Below, one piece after another: positions 1 through 5,969 of a DNA stretch of 10,677 nt. Within the stretch, counting starts at the first letter, position 1, and the number at the start of each line of letters is the position of its first letter. The notes beneath the pieces were generated by a model. That model saw only the letters and a program-made list of their open reading frames with translations. It was not told where the DNA came from and did not search any database. This DNA comes from Burkholderiales bacterium (lineage in GTDB: Bacteria > Pseudomonadota > Gammaproteobacteria > Burkholderiales > SG8-39), in the NCBI GenBank assembly GCA_029266935.1, contig JAQSVY010000108.1, forward strand, positions 1 through 10,677, read 5' to 3'. Made by a program: the position numbers and the translations under genes.

Positions 1-68
1 AGCTCCGCCGACCGCGCCTGCAGGTCGGTGAGGCTCGAGGCGATCTGGTTGATGCGTTCGGCTTCCAT
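1..68 (-). CDS. prfB: Peptide chain release factor 2 (RF2), 5' end only
   Basis: The 22 complete codons visible start MEAERINQIASSLTDLQARS, the typical N-terminus of betaproteobacterial release factor 2, which recognises UAA and UGA stop codons on the ribosome. Only the start of the N-terminal helical domain is present; the SPF anticodon-like motif and the GGQ motif lie outside the window. The ATG overlaps the TAA stop of the upstream gene by one base (TAATG), so translation is probably coupled to it. In most bacteria prfB carries an in-frame UGA near codon 25 that needs a +1 autoregulatory frameshift; here the window ends just before that point, so its presence cannot be judged. In many proteobacteria lysS follows prfB. 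The identification rests on a short segment but the match and the recJ-linked context are good. Confidence 0.85.
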   Translation of the reverse strand, partial: MEAERINQIASSLTDLQARSAE

Positions 69-547
69 TAGCGGGTCGCGGCCTTGTCTTCCCAATACAG
101 CAGTTCCGAGCGAAAGTTCCGCTCCGCCTCGTAGCGCTCGAGGGGCGCGACGAGGTTCTTGCTGGGGATGGAGACGAAGGCCTTCTTCAGGCCCTCGCGC
201 ACCGTGGAGAAGTAGAAGAACACCTGGTCGTCGGGCTGCTGCACCATGAAGAGCACGAAGTCGCGCCCCTCGTCGGCCGGGATCTGCGCGATCCTCAGCA
301 CCTCGTCGTTGCGGAAGCCGCGCTGGCGCGCCGGCAGCGGCTCCTCGGCCGCGCCGCGCCGGATCCCGATGGCATCGGCGACGTCGGCGCCGAGGAAGCC
401 GTTCGCGCCGTGCGTGCGCAGCCAGCCGGCGACCGAGCGCAGGCCGACGTTGTCGATCCCGCGCGCCTCGGCGGCGCCAGGGGCGGCCGATGCAGTCATG
501 CAGCTTGCTATGAGCCCAAGCGCGGCCAGCCATGCGGTGATCCGCAT
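68..547 (-). CDS. Exported hypothetical protein upstream of prfB
   Basis: A 159-residue protein that I cannot assign to a family. The N-terminus is a clear export signal: MRIT, then a hydrophobic stretch LAALGLIA, then SC and an ASA/AP junction. It could be a lipoprotein (IASC lipobox, Cys at residue 16) or be cleaved by signal peptidase I after ASA; the sequence does not decide. The mature part has a mixed alpha/beta look, with a segment around residues 96-115 rich in V, F and Y (FVLFMVQQPDD, VFFYFS) followed by a charged C-terminus. It has only one Cys and no recognisable catalytic motif. It follows the KTSC gene after a 27-bp gap with a strong ribosome binding site (GGGAGGA) and its TAA stop overlaps the prfB ATG, so it is probably co-expressed with prfB. 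Confidence 0.75.
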   Translation of the reverse strand: MRITAWLAALGLIASCMTASAAPGAAEARGIDNVGLRSVAGWLRTHGANGFLGADVADAIGIRRGAAEEPLPARQRGFRNDEVLRIAQIPADEGRDFVLFMVQQPDDQVFFYFSTVREGLKKAFVSIPSKNLVAPLERYEAERNFRSELLYWEDKAATR

Positions 548-550
548 CGA

Positions 551-557
551 TCCTCCC
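551..557 (-). promoter_or_regulatory. Strong ribosome binding site of the exported hypothetical protein
   Basis: On the minus strand GGGAGGA lies three bases before the ATG at 547. It supports this start codon and sits in one of the few true gaps of the run, where coupling by stop/start overlap is not available. Confidence 0.7.
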
Positions 558-569
558 TTGGAATTTCTT

Positions 570-587
570 GCCGGCTATTTTACCGGC
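570..587 (-). other. Small GC-rich hairpin at the stop of the KTSC gene
   Basis: On the minus strand GCCGGT and GCCGGC can pair (five G-C pairs plus a G-U) around a six-base loop AAAATA that contains part of the TAG stop codon. No U-run follows, so it is not a normal intrinsic terminator. It might slow 3' decay or partly attenuate transcription into the next gene; it may also be chance in GC-rich DNA. Confidence 0.3.
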
Positions 588-787
588 TTCGGGGTGTATT
601 CCTCGGCGATCTTGTCGTCAAAGAAGGACGTCGGGTTGGGTGCCGCCATGAAGCGGCGGTAGACCTCGGGATAGACGCCGACGTACTGGTAGACCTGGCC
701 GTTCGACAGCTCGACTTCCAGCGTGCGCGTCTTCTCGTCGTAGCCGACCGAGCGCAGCTTGGAGGAATTGACGCGCTTCCGCTCCAT
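575..787 (-). CDS. Small KTSC-domain protein
   Basis: A 70-residue single-domain protein matching the KTSC family (lysine tRNA synthetase C-terminal domain). The family hallmark is a central YxY motif, seen here as Y33-Q-Y35 in NGQVYQYVGV. The N-terminal VNSSKLRSVGYDEKTRTLEVELSNG and the C-terminal YPEVYRRFMAA followed by FFDDKI also fit the family. Function is unknown; because the domain is attached to some lysyl-tRNA synthetases, RNA binding has been suggested. The ATG overlaps the TGA of the upstream cyclophilin-like gene by one base (TGATG); a longer in-frame opening further upstream is arginine/alanine-rich shadow sequence and was not used. The position two genes before prfB, itself often followed by lysS, fits a translation-related role but does not prove one. 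Confidence 0.85.
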   Translation of the reverse strand: MERKRVNSSKLRSVGYDEKTRTLEVELSNGQVYQYVGVYPEVYRRFMAAPNPTSFFDDKIAEEYTPKPVK

Positions 788-1155
788 CAGGCGCGCTCCA
801 CTTTTACAGTCGTTCCTGCTTTTATCTTGGAAAGCATCTCCGGATCGCCGATTACCTTCCCCAAGACATTGCAGGGATTGGCGAGCTTCGGCCGGGCATC
901 GGTCGACATCGGCGTGCGGCCGTAGGGCAGGGCGAGCGCGTCGCCCTCGGTCCAGAAGCAGACCGTGCCGGGGTCGACAACCTGGCGCGCATCGGAGTCG
1001 AGCTTGGCGCTCACTGGCGTGGTCAAGTAGACCTCCTCGCCCCACGTCTGCGCGCGCGACTCGAACGGCGCGGCGGCGAAAACTGCCTTCGCTGTAGGGG
1101 TATCCAGCAATTCCAGGATTACAGCCACCTTCCCCGACGCGAGGCGCAGCTTCAT
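787..1155 (-). CDS. Cyclophilin-like fold protein (DUF369/TM1367 type)
   Basis: A 122-residue protein of the small cyclophilin-like family. Diagnostic features are TPTAKAVFAAAPF (residues 19-31), TWGEEVYLTTPV (37-48), the DPGTVCFWTEGDALALPYGR segment (61-80), and the ending NPCNVLGKVIGDPE (93-106). The fold is a cyclophilin-type beta barrel, but the conserved arginine and other catalytic residues of true peptidyl-prolyl isomerases are not obvious, so isomerase activity should not be assumed. No signal peptide, so it is probably cytoplasmic. The ATG overlaps the upstream methyltransferase stop as ATGA, and the stop overlaps the KTSC start. Role in this run is unknown. Confidence 0.82.
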   Translation of the reverse strand: MKLRLASGKVAVILELLDTPTAKAVFAAAPFESRAQTWGEEVYLTTPVSAKLDSDARQVVDPGTVCFWTEGDALALPYGRTPMSTDARPKLANPCNVLGKVIGDPEMLSKIKAGTTVKVERA

Positions 1156-1979
1156 CCGCCGAGCGTGGCGCTCCAGGGCGTCTTGCCGTCGAGCATGCCC
1201 TCGATGCTTCTGCCCTTGATCTGCCCGCTGAACTCGCCCTTGCGGCCGGCAAGCTTGAAGGTGATGCGGTCGCCGCGCAGGCGTACGTCCTCGAGTGGGA
1301 TGTCGCGGCCGTCGAGGCGCGCGCTGCCCGAGACGCGCGTGAGCTGCTGCTTGAGCAGGAGCGTCGCCGGCGCGCGGCTCACGGCCGGGGGCATGGAAGC
1401 CTTCCACTGCCCCTGCACCTTGGCCGGCACCACGTAGAGGTAGATGAGCGTGGTGGTGACGCCGCTGATCTGCACCTTGTCTTCCAGCTCCATCTGCACG
1501 TACTTCTCCGGGATCCAGCCCGTGAGCGGGTAGTCGTGCGACACGATGCGGGTGCCGGGCCTGAGCTCGGCGAGGAACTTCTCCTTGAGGAGGTTCACCG
1601 TGTCGGGGAGCAGGTACATGGTGATCACGGTAGCCTGCGAGATGTCGGTCTTGAAGAGGTCCGCCTTGATGAACTCCACGCGCTCGGCGAGGCCCTCGAG
1701 CTTCGCCGCCTCGTTGGCGCGCTTCACCAGCTCGTCCTTGATCTCGACGCCGAAGCCGCGCGCGCCGAACACCTTGGCGGCGGTGAGCACGATGCGCCCG
1801 TCGCCCGAGCCGAGGTCGACAAGGAAGTCGCCCGGGCCGACGTCGGCATAACGCAGCATGTCGGACACGACGCTCTGCGGCGAGGGCACGTAGGGCCCGG
1901 CGTTCTTTACCGGTTGCACATCTGCCGCTACGGCCTGCAGCGCGCAGAACACTATTCCACTTAACAAGAATCGAATCAT
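1152..1979 (-). CDS. Exported or membrane-anchored class I SAM methyltransferase-like protein
   Basis: A 275-residue protein with a Rossmann-type methyltransferase domain. Motif I is DLGSGDG (residues 55-61), the acidic strand-2 end is GVEI (E79), then KADLF (106-110), YLLP (122-125) and RIVSHDYPLTGW (144-155). The pattern VPSP..VV..ML.YA with GFGVEI and YLLP resembles the ATPSCKMT/FAM173-type lysine methyltransferase group. The N-terminus MIRFLLSGIVFCALQAVAA is a typical signal peptide or membrane anchor, which is odd because SAM is cytoplasmic. Residues about 186-275 form an additional, probably beta-rich C-terminal domain (LDGRDIPLEDVRLRGDRITF, then FSGQIKGRSIEG) not needed for methyl transfer. 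The ATG sits in an ATGA overlap with recJ. Substrate unknown; a protein or a membrane-associated target is possible. Confident about fold, not about substrate or location. Confidence 0.83.
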   Translation of the reverse strand: MIRFLLSGIVFCALQAVAADVQPVKNAGPYVPSPQSVVSDMLRYADVGPGDFLVDLGSGDGRIVLTAAKVFGARGFGVEIKDELVKRANEAAKLEGLAERVEFIKADLFKTDISQATVITMYLLPDTVNLLKEKFLAELRPGTRIVSHDYPLTGWIPEKYVQMELEDKVQISGVTTTLIYLYVVPAKVQGQWKASMPPAVSRAPATLLLKQQLTRVSGSARLDGRDIPLEDVRLRGDRITFKLAGRKGEFSGQIKGRSIEGMLDGKTPWSATLGG

Positions 1980-3652
1980 GATTCGAAGTGCTCCACGTTG
2001 AGCTGCACGGACTTGAGCCCGTTGAATTCGTTGACGGCGAGGCGGTAGGCGGCGCGCGCGCGGGCGGGGAGGGGATCGAGCGCGCCGAAGCGCATCGCTT
2101 CGTAGCGCCGGCCGTCCTTTACGAGCCTGAGCTTCAGGTGCCGCTCGCCGACGACGCGCTGGCTTTCCACGGCGAATGTATCGCAGAAGACCGGCTGCGG
2201 GAAGCCCTGGCCCCAGATCTCCGCCTCCAGCATGCGCGCGACCTGCAGCGTGCAATGCGATTCATCCAGGCTGCCGTCGGTCTCGACGGTGCGCGTGCGC
2301 GCCTCTGCGGGAAGGAGCTCGTCCACCGCGCGCTCGAAGGCGCGCGTGAAGCGTTCGTAGCCGCTCTCGGAAATCGTCAGCCCGGCGGCCTGCGCATGGC
2401 CGCCGAAGCGCAGGATGAGCCCCGGCTCGCGCTTGGAAACGAGATCGAGGCAGTCGCGAAGGTGCAGGCCGGGGATCGAGCGCCCCGAGCCCTTGAGATT
2501 GACGCCGTCGGCGCCGCGCGCGAAGCACACCACGGGACGGTGCAGGCGATCTTTGAGGCGCGAGGCGAGGATGCCGACCACGCCTTCGTGCCATGTCGCA
2601 GAGAAAAAGCTGGTCTGTTCCTGACCTTCCAGTTTTTGTAGCTCCTGAACGGCCTGCTCAAGCATCTGCGTTTCGATCCTGCGCCGCTCGCGGTTGAGCG
2701 TGTCGAGCGCCTGCGCGCTGTTGGCGGCGCGCGCCTCGTCGTCGGTGATCAGGCATTCGATGCCCAGGCGCATGTCGGCCAGCCGCCCGGCGGCGTTGAG
2801 GCGCGGCCCGGCGACGAAGCCGAGGTCGAAGCTGGAAGCTTCCGCGGCGGGCCGCCCGGCGGCGCGCAGCAGTGCGGCGATGCCCGGCTGCGCCTTTCCG
2901 GCGCGGATGCGCTTCAGCCCTTGCGAGACGAGGTTTCGGTTGTTGGCGTCGAGCGCCACCACGTCGGCCACGGTGCCGAGCGCGACGAGGTCGGTCAGCG
3001 CGCCAAGATTTGTGTCGGTTTCAAGCTGCTTTCTGTCTCTTAGTTCCGCTCGCAAGGCCAGCATCACGTAGAACATCACGCCGACGCCAGCAATCGCCTT
3101 CGACGGGAAGTCGCAGCCGGGCTGGTTCGGGTTGACGATGCACGCGGCGTCGGGGAGCTGGGCGCCGGGAAGGTGATGGTCGGTAATGAGCGTGGCGATG
3201 CCGAGGCTCGCGGCGCGCGCCACGCCGTCGACGCTGGCGATGCCGTTGTCCACCGTGATCAGCACATCGGGCTTTGACTGCGCGGCGATGTCGACGAGCT
3301 CCGGCGTCAGGCCGTAGCCGAGTTTGAAGCGGTCGGGCACGAGGTAGTCGACGTTGGCCCCGAAGGCGCGCAGGGCGCGCATGCCGACCGCGCAGGCGGT
3401 GGCCCCGTCGGCGTCGTAGTCGGCGACGATGAGCAGCCGCTTGCCGGCCTCGATGGCGTCGGCGAGCAGCCTCGCCGCGGCTTCGATGCTGCGCATCGAT
3501 CTTGGCGAGAGAAGGCCGCCCGGCTCGTAGCGCAGCTCCGCCGCCGAGCGGATGCTGCGCGCCGCATACAGCCGCGCCAGCAGCGGATGAATTCCTTCTA
3601 AAACTAAATTCTTTCTGTGAACGTCCGAGAACCTCCTTTCGACGATCTTCAT
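1976..3652 (-). CDS. recJ: Single-stranded-DNA-specific 5'-3' exonuclease RecJ
   Basis: A 558-residue RecJ, close to the usual 560-580. RecJ degrades single-stranded DNA 5' to 3' in RecF-pathway recombination, mismatch repair and base excision repair. DHH-phosphoesterase motifs are intact: motif I VADYDADGATA (D78, D80, D82), motif II TVDNG (D135), motif III TDHHLPG (D158-H159-H160), and a fourth motif around GTVADVVAL with D230. The DHHA1 region shows KGSGRSIPGLHL (387-398) and RFGGHAQAAGL (415-425). The C-terminal OB-like region ends LNVEHFES. All residues expected for Mn2+ binding appear present, so the gene should be functional. The ATG overlaps the upstream RpfE-type stop as ATGA. Early codons are AT-rich and include a tandem AGG-AGG inside a perfect Shine-Dalgarno-like string. 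Confidence 0.97.
   Translation of the reverse strand: MKIVERRFSDVHRKNLVLEGIHPLLARLYAARSIRSAAELRYEPGGLLSPRSMRSIEAAARLLADAIEAGKRLLIVADYDADGATACAVGMRALRAFGANVDYLVPDRFKLGYGLTPELVDIAAQSKPDVLITVDNGIASVDGVARAASLGIATLITDHHLPGAQLPDAACIVNPNQPGCDFPSKAIAGVGVMFYVMLALRAELRDRKQLETDTNLGALTDLVALGTVADVVALDANNRNLVSQGLKRIRAGKAQPGIAALLRAAGRPAAEASSFDLGFVAGPRLNAAGRLADMRLGIECLITDDEARAANSAQALDTLNRERRRIETQMLEQAVQELQKLEGQEQTSFFSATWHEGVVGILASRLKDRLHRPVVCFARGADGVNLKGSGRSIPGLHLRDCLDLVSKREPGLILRFGGHAQAAGLTISESGYERFTRAFERAVDELLPAEARTRTVETDGSLDESHCTLQVARMLEAEIWGQGFPQPVFCDTFAVESQRVVGERHLKLRLVKDGRRYEAMRFGALDPLPARARAAYRLAVNEFNGLKSVQLNVEHFES
3631..3639 (-). other. Perfect Shine-Dalgarno-like string inside recJ
   Basis: The minus strand reads AAAGGAGGT, fully complementary to the usual 16S rRNA 3' end, at recJ codons 5-8. 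No ATG, GTG or TTG follows in frame at a usable distance, so it is not the binding site for an alternative recJ start. It includes tandem AGG arginine codons, rare in GC-rich genomes. Confidence 0.5.
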
Positions 3653-4620
3653 GCGTAGTGCTCCAGCGCGCGCGGCCGGCGCCAGAAGCGGCGCAGGTCG
3701 CCGCGGATCGTCTCGAAGGAGGATCGCTCGCCGCCCCCGGGGACGTGCACCGTCACCATGCCGACGCGGCCCGCGCGCAGCGCGCCGAGGAGCGGCGCGA
3801 ACCAGTCGCGCTCTAGCGCCTCGAGCACTGCACGGCATTCAGTCTGCTGCGAGAGCGCGAGCGGCGCGCGCAGGGCATCGAGGACGACGAGGTGCCGGCC
3901 TTCCTCGGGGGAGCGCTCGAGCCAGGCGGCCGCGGCCCCGGCCAGCGTGCGCTGGCGGCTGCCGGCCGCGCGCGCGAGGCCTAGCGCCACCGGATCGTCG
4001 GCGCTCACCGACTGCCAGGGCGCCGGCGGCACACGCGGCGCGCGGCCGGCGCCCCACACCCAGACGCTGTTCACCGCGGGCTCGCCGCGCGCCTCGCGCG
4101 CGTCGTTCAGCGGATGCGCGTGCAGCAGCATCTGCGCCTCGTTGACGAGCTGGTGGCCGGCCGCCGGCATGGCGAGGCCCACTTCGCGCCCGGCGAGATC
4201 CAGGGGATTTTCAGTTGAAACACCTTGGAGATCTTCGGCGAGGCGAACGCACCAGCGCGACGGCTCGACCGGCTCGAAGGTGAGCGTCGCGAAATGCCGG
4301 TTGAGCGCTTCGCACAGCGCCGAGGCCTCGGCGGCGGAAATTGAGAACGCCGCGGCTGGGACGAGGATCAGCCGGTCGCGCATCAGGCGAAGGTGCACCG
4401 GGTCCGCGCGCGCCCAGAAAGCCTCTCCTGCATCTGAAATCGTGAATGCGCCGGCAGCGAGCGGTAGCTCCCCGAGCTCGAATGCCTCGCGCAGCCAGCC
4501 TTCGAGCCGCTGCGAATCGGCACCGCGCCGGCGGCCGCGCGCGAGCAGGAGCTCGAGCGCCGGCGCCCGCGTCGCCGCCGCTGCGGCAAAGAGGCCTGGC
4601 ACGACGAGCTCGCAGTGCAT
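3649..4620 (-). CDS. RpfE-type / phosphoglycerate-mutase-like conserved protein upstream of recJ
   Basis: A 323-residue protein of the betaproteobacterial family usually annotated as 'regulatory protein, RpfE type' or as cofactor-independent phosphoglycerate mutase and commonly encoded directly before recJ. The family resemblance is in MHCELVVPGLF at the start, LQGVSTENPLDLAGREVGLA (131-150), LVNEAQMLLHAHPLND (158-173), VNSVWVWGAG (183-192) and the C-terminal VTVHVPGGGE (289-298). A full metal-binding active site of true phosphoglycerate mutases is not evident, so catalysis is doubtful. No signal peptide or membrane segment. The ATG overlaps the TGA of the Cho-like gene by one base and the stop overlaps the recJ start as ATGA. 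The biological role is not established; the fixed linkage to recJ is the main clue. Confidence 0.82.
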   Translation of the reverse strand: MHCELVVPGLFAAAAATRAPALELLLARGRRRGADSQRLEGWLREAFELGELPLAAGAFTISDAGEAFWARADPVHLRLMRDRLILVPAAAFSISAAEASALCEALNRHFATLTFEPVEPSRWCVRLAEDLQGVSTENPLDLAGREVGLAMPAAGHQLVNEAQMLLHAHPLNDAREARGEPAVNSVWVWGAGRAPRVPPAPWQSVSADDPVALGLARAAGSRQRTLAGAAAAWLERSPEEGRHLVVLDALRAPLALSQQTECRAVLEALERDWFAPLLGALRAGRVGMVTVHVPGGGERSSFETIRGDLRRFWRRPRALEHYA

Positions 4621-5946
4621 CAGGCGGGAAGGGGCACGACGCGCACGCCCGGGCGTGCGAGGTGGCGGGCGAGGATGCGGTAGTGGTCGTAGTCGAAGCG
4701 CGCCCGGCGCTCGCCCTCGAGGAGCTCGGCGACGTCGGCATCGCATTGCGCGGTGCCGAGGTAGCACCAGCGGTCCACCACGTGCACCTCGGTCGCATCG
4801 CGCTCTCGGTCGGTCTCGACCACGCCGAGCGCGCCGCGGTGCGGCCAGTCGGCGGCCTTGAGCGGCGCGAGCGCGGCGGCGAGGCGCGCCTGGTGCGCGT
4901 GGATGCTTTCCGCCCCGGCGCAGACTCCGGCGCAGCGCGCGATCTGGCGCCGGAAGCAGCGCGTCTCGAAGCCGAGCGCCTGCAGGCAGAGCCGGTGCTC
5001 GTCGGCGAGAGCGCGCAGCGCCTTCATCGCGGCGGCGCGCGAGCGCCAGGGGCCGATCAGGCAGGCGGCGGCGTCGGGCTCGAGGTCCGCGCAGCGCACC
5101 AGGCGAAGGCGCGTGCCGTCGAAGACGAAGCCGTGGATCTCGTGCGTTCGGCGCAGGCGCCGGTTGAACTCGGGCGCGAGCTCCTTGACGAGCCGCGCCT
5201 CGCGCAGCAGCGCGCCGAGCTCGCCCGCGGTGCGGCGCCACTCGATGCGCTGCACGCGCGATGCCCAGGTCGAGCGGCTGGAGAAGTGCTGCAGCACGCG
5301 CTGGCGCATGTTGCAGCTTTTACCGACGTAGAGAAGACCTTCCCCATAAAGGAGATAGACGCCGCAGGCCTCCGGGATGGCATCGATCAGGGCGCGGTCG
5401 AGGTGCGGCGGCAGCACCGTGTGCTTCGCCACCTGGCGCGCCGCGACCGCCACCACTTCCTCGCCGTGCTCTTCCATGGCCAGGCGCAGGAACTGCAGCA
5501 GCGCGTCGGCGTCGCCCAGCGCGCGATGGCGGGCGCGGCAATCGATGCCGTGGCGGGCGATGACGCTGTCGAGGTCGTGGTGCGGCTCGCGCGGGTAGAG
5601 GCGCCGCGACAGGCGCACGGTGCACACCGTCTTCGCCTGGAACTTGAAGCCGGCGGTCGAAGCGCGCGTTGTGGGCAACGAAGACCCGCCCGGCGAGGCG
5701 CTCGTAGAGGCCCTCGGCGAGCTCGGCGAAGCGCGGCGCGCGCTGCACCATCTCGGCGCTGATGCCGGTGAGCGCCTGGATCTCGCCCGGGATCGTCCTG
5801 CCGGGATTGACGAGCGTCGACCATTCCGAGACCACGTCGAGGCCGTCGACCTCCAGCACCGCGATCTCGGTGATGCGGTCGGCCGCCGCATGCGTGCCGG
5901 TGGTCTCCAGGTCGACGATGGCGAGCGGCGCGTCCAGCGCGAGCAT
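4620..5946 (-). pseudogene. DnaQ-type 3'-5' exonuclease / Cho-like GIY-YIG endonuclease fusion, frame broken
   Basis: Two halves of one gene lie in different frames. From the ATG at 5946, 97 residues give a DEDD exonuclease start: Exo I IVDLETTG (D12, E14) and Exo II VAHNARFD (H92 to D97). After the Asp codon (5658-5656) one base is left over, and from 5654 the family sequence continues in another frame (AGFKFQAKTVCTVRLSRRLY) through Exo III HRALGDADALL, then a UvrC/Cho-type GIY-YIG domain (GVYLLYGEGLLYVGKS, MRQRVLQHF, REARLVKELAPEFNRR) to the TGA at 4620-4622. About ten residues normally found between the FD of Exo II and AGF (a YGFL..EF-like helix) are missing, which fits a 29-base deletion. 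The product from 5946 would run 208 residues and end at 5320. Intact homologues join proofreading-like exonuclease to a Cho incision nuclease for nucleotide excision repair. A sequencing or assembly error is possible. Confidence 0.85.
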
Positions 5947-5947
5947 G

Positions 5948-5968
5948 GATTTTTATACAGTAAAAATC
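5948..5968. promoter_or_regulatory. AT-rich perfect inverted repeat abutting the exonuclease/Cho start; possible operator
   Basis: On the plus strand the arms are GATTTTTA and TAAAAATC with the five-base centre TACAG between them, ending one base before the start codon. On the minus strand it contains TACTGTATA, one perfect half of a LexA (SOS) box, but the partner half is CCAT instead of ACAG. There is no visible Shine-Dalgarno sequence, so the element occupies the place where one would be. With an all but GC-free stem it is a poor terminator for the GST gene ending at 5970; an operator is more likely. Unproven. Confidence 0.4.
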
Positions 5969-5969
5969 T

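Noticed and set aside
4621..5241. N-terminal extension of the RpfE-type protein
   Set aside because: Arginine/proline-rich shadow of the Cho-like gene; the family start MHCELVVPG is at 4620.
5649..5658. Programmed +1 ribosomal frameshift in the exonuclease/Cho gene
   Set aside because: No slippery codon, stop codon or SD-like stimulator at the junction, and about ten family residues are missing, which a frameshift would not restore.
4446..5762. A 438-codon plus-strand reading frame opposite the Cho-like and RpfE-type genes
   Set aside because: Alanine/arginine-rich translation without family features, fully antisense to conserved proteins; expected from GC-rich codon use.
5948..5968. Complete LexA box
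   Set aside because: Only one half (TACTGTATA) matches; the ACAG partner at the correct spacing is absent, so it is reported only as an SOS-like half site within an inverted repeat.
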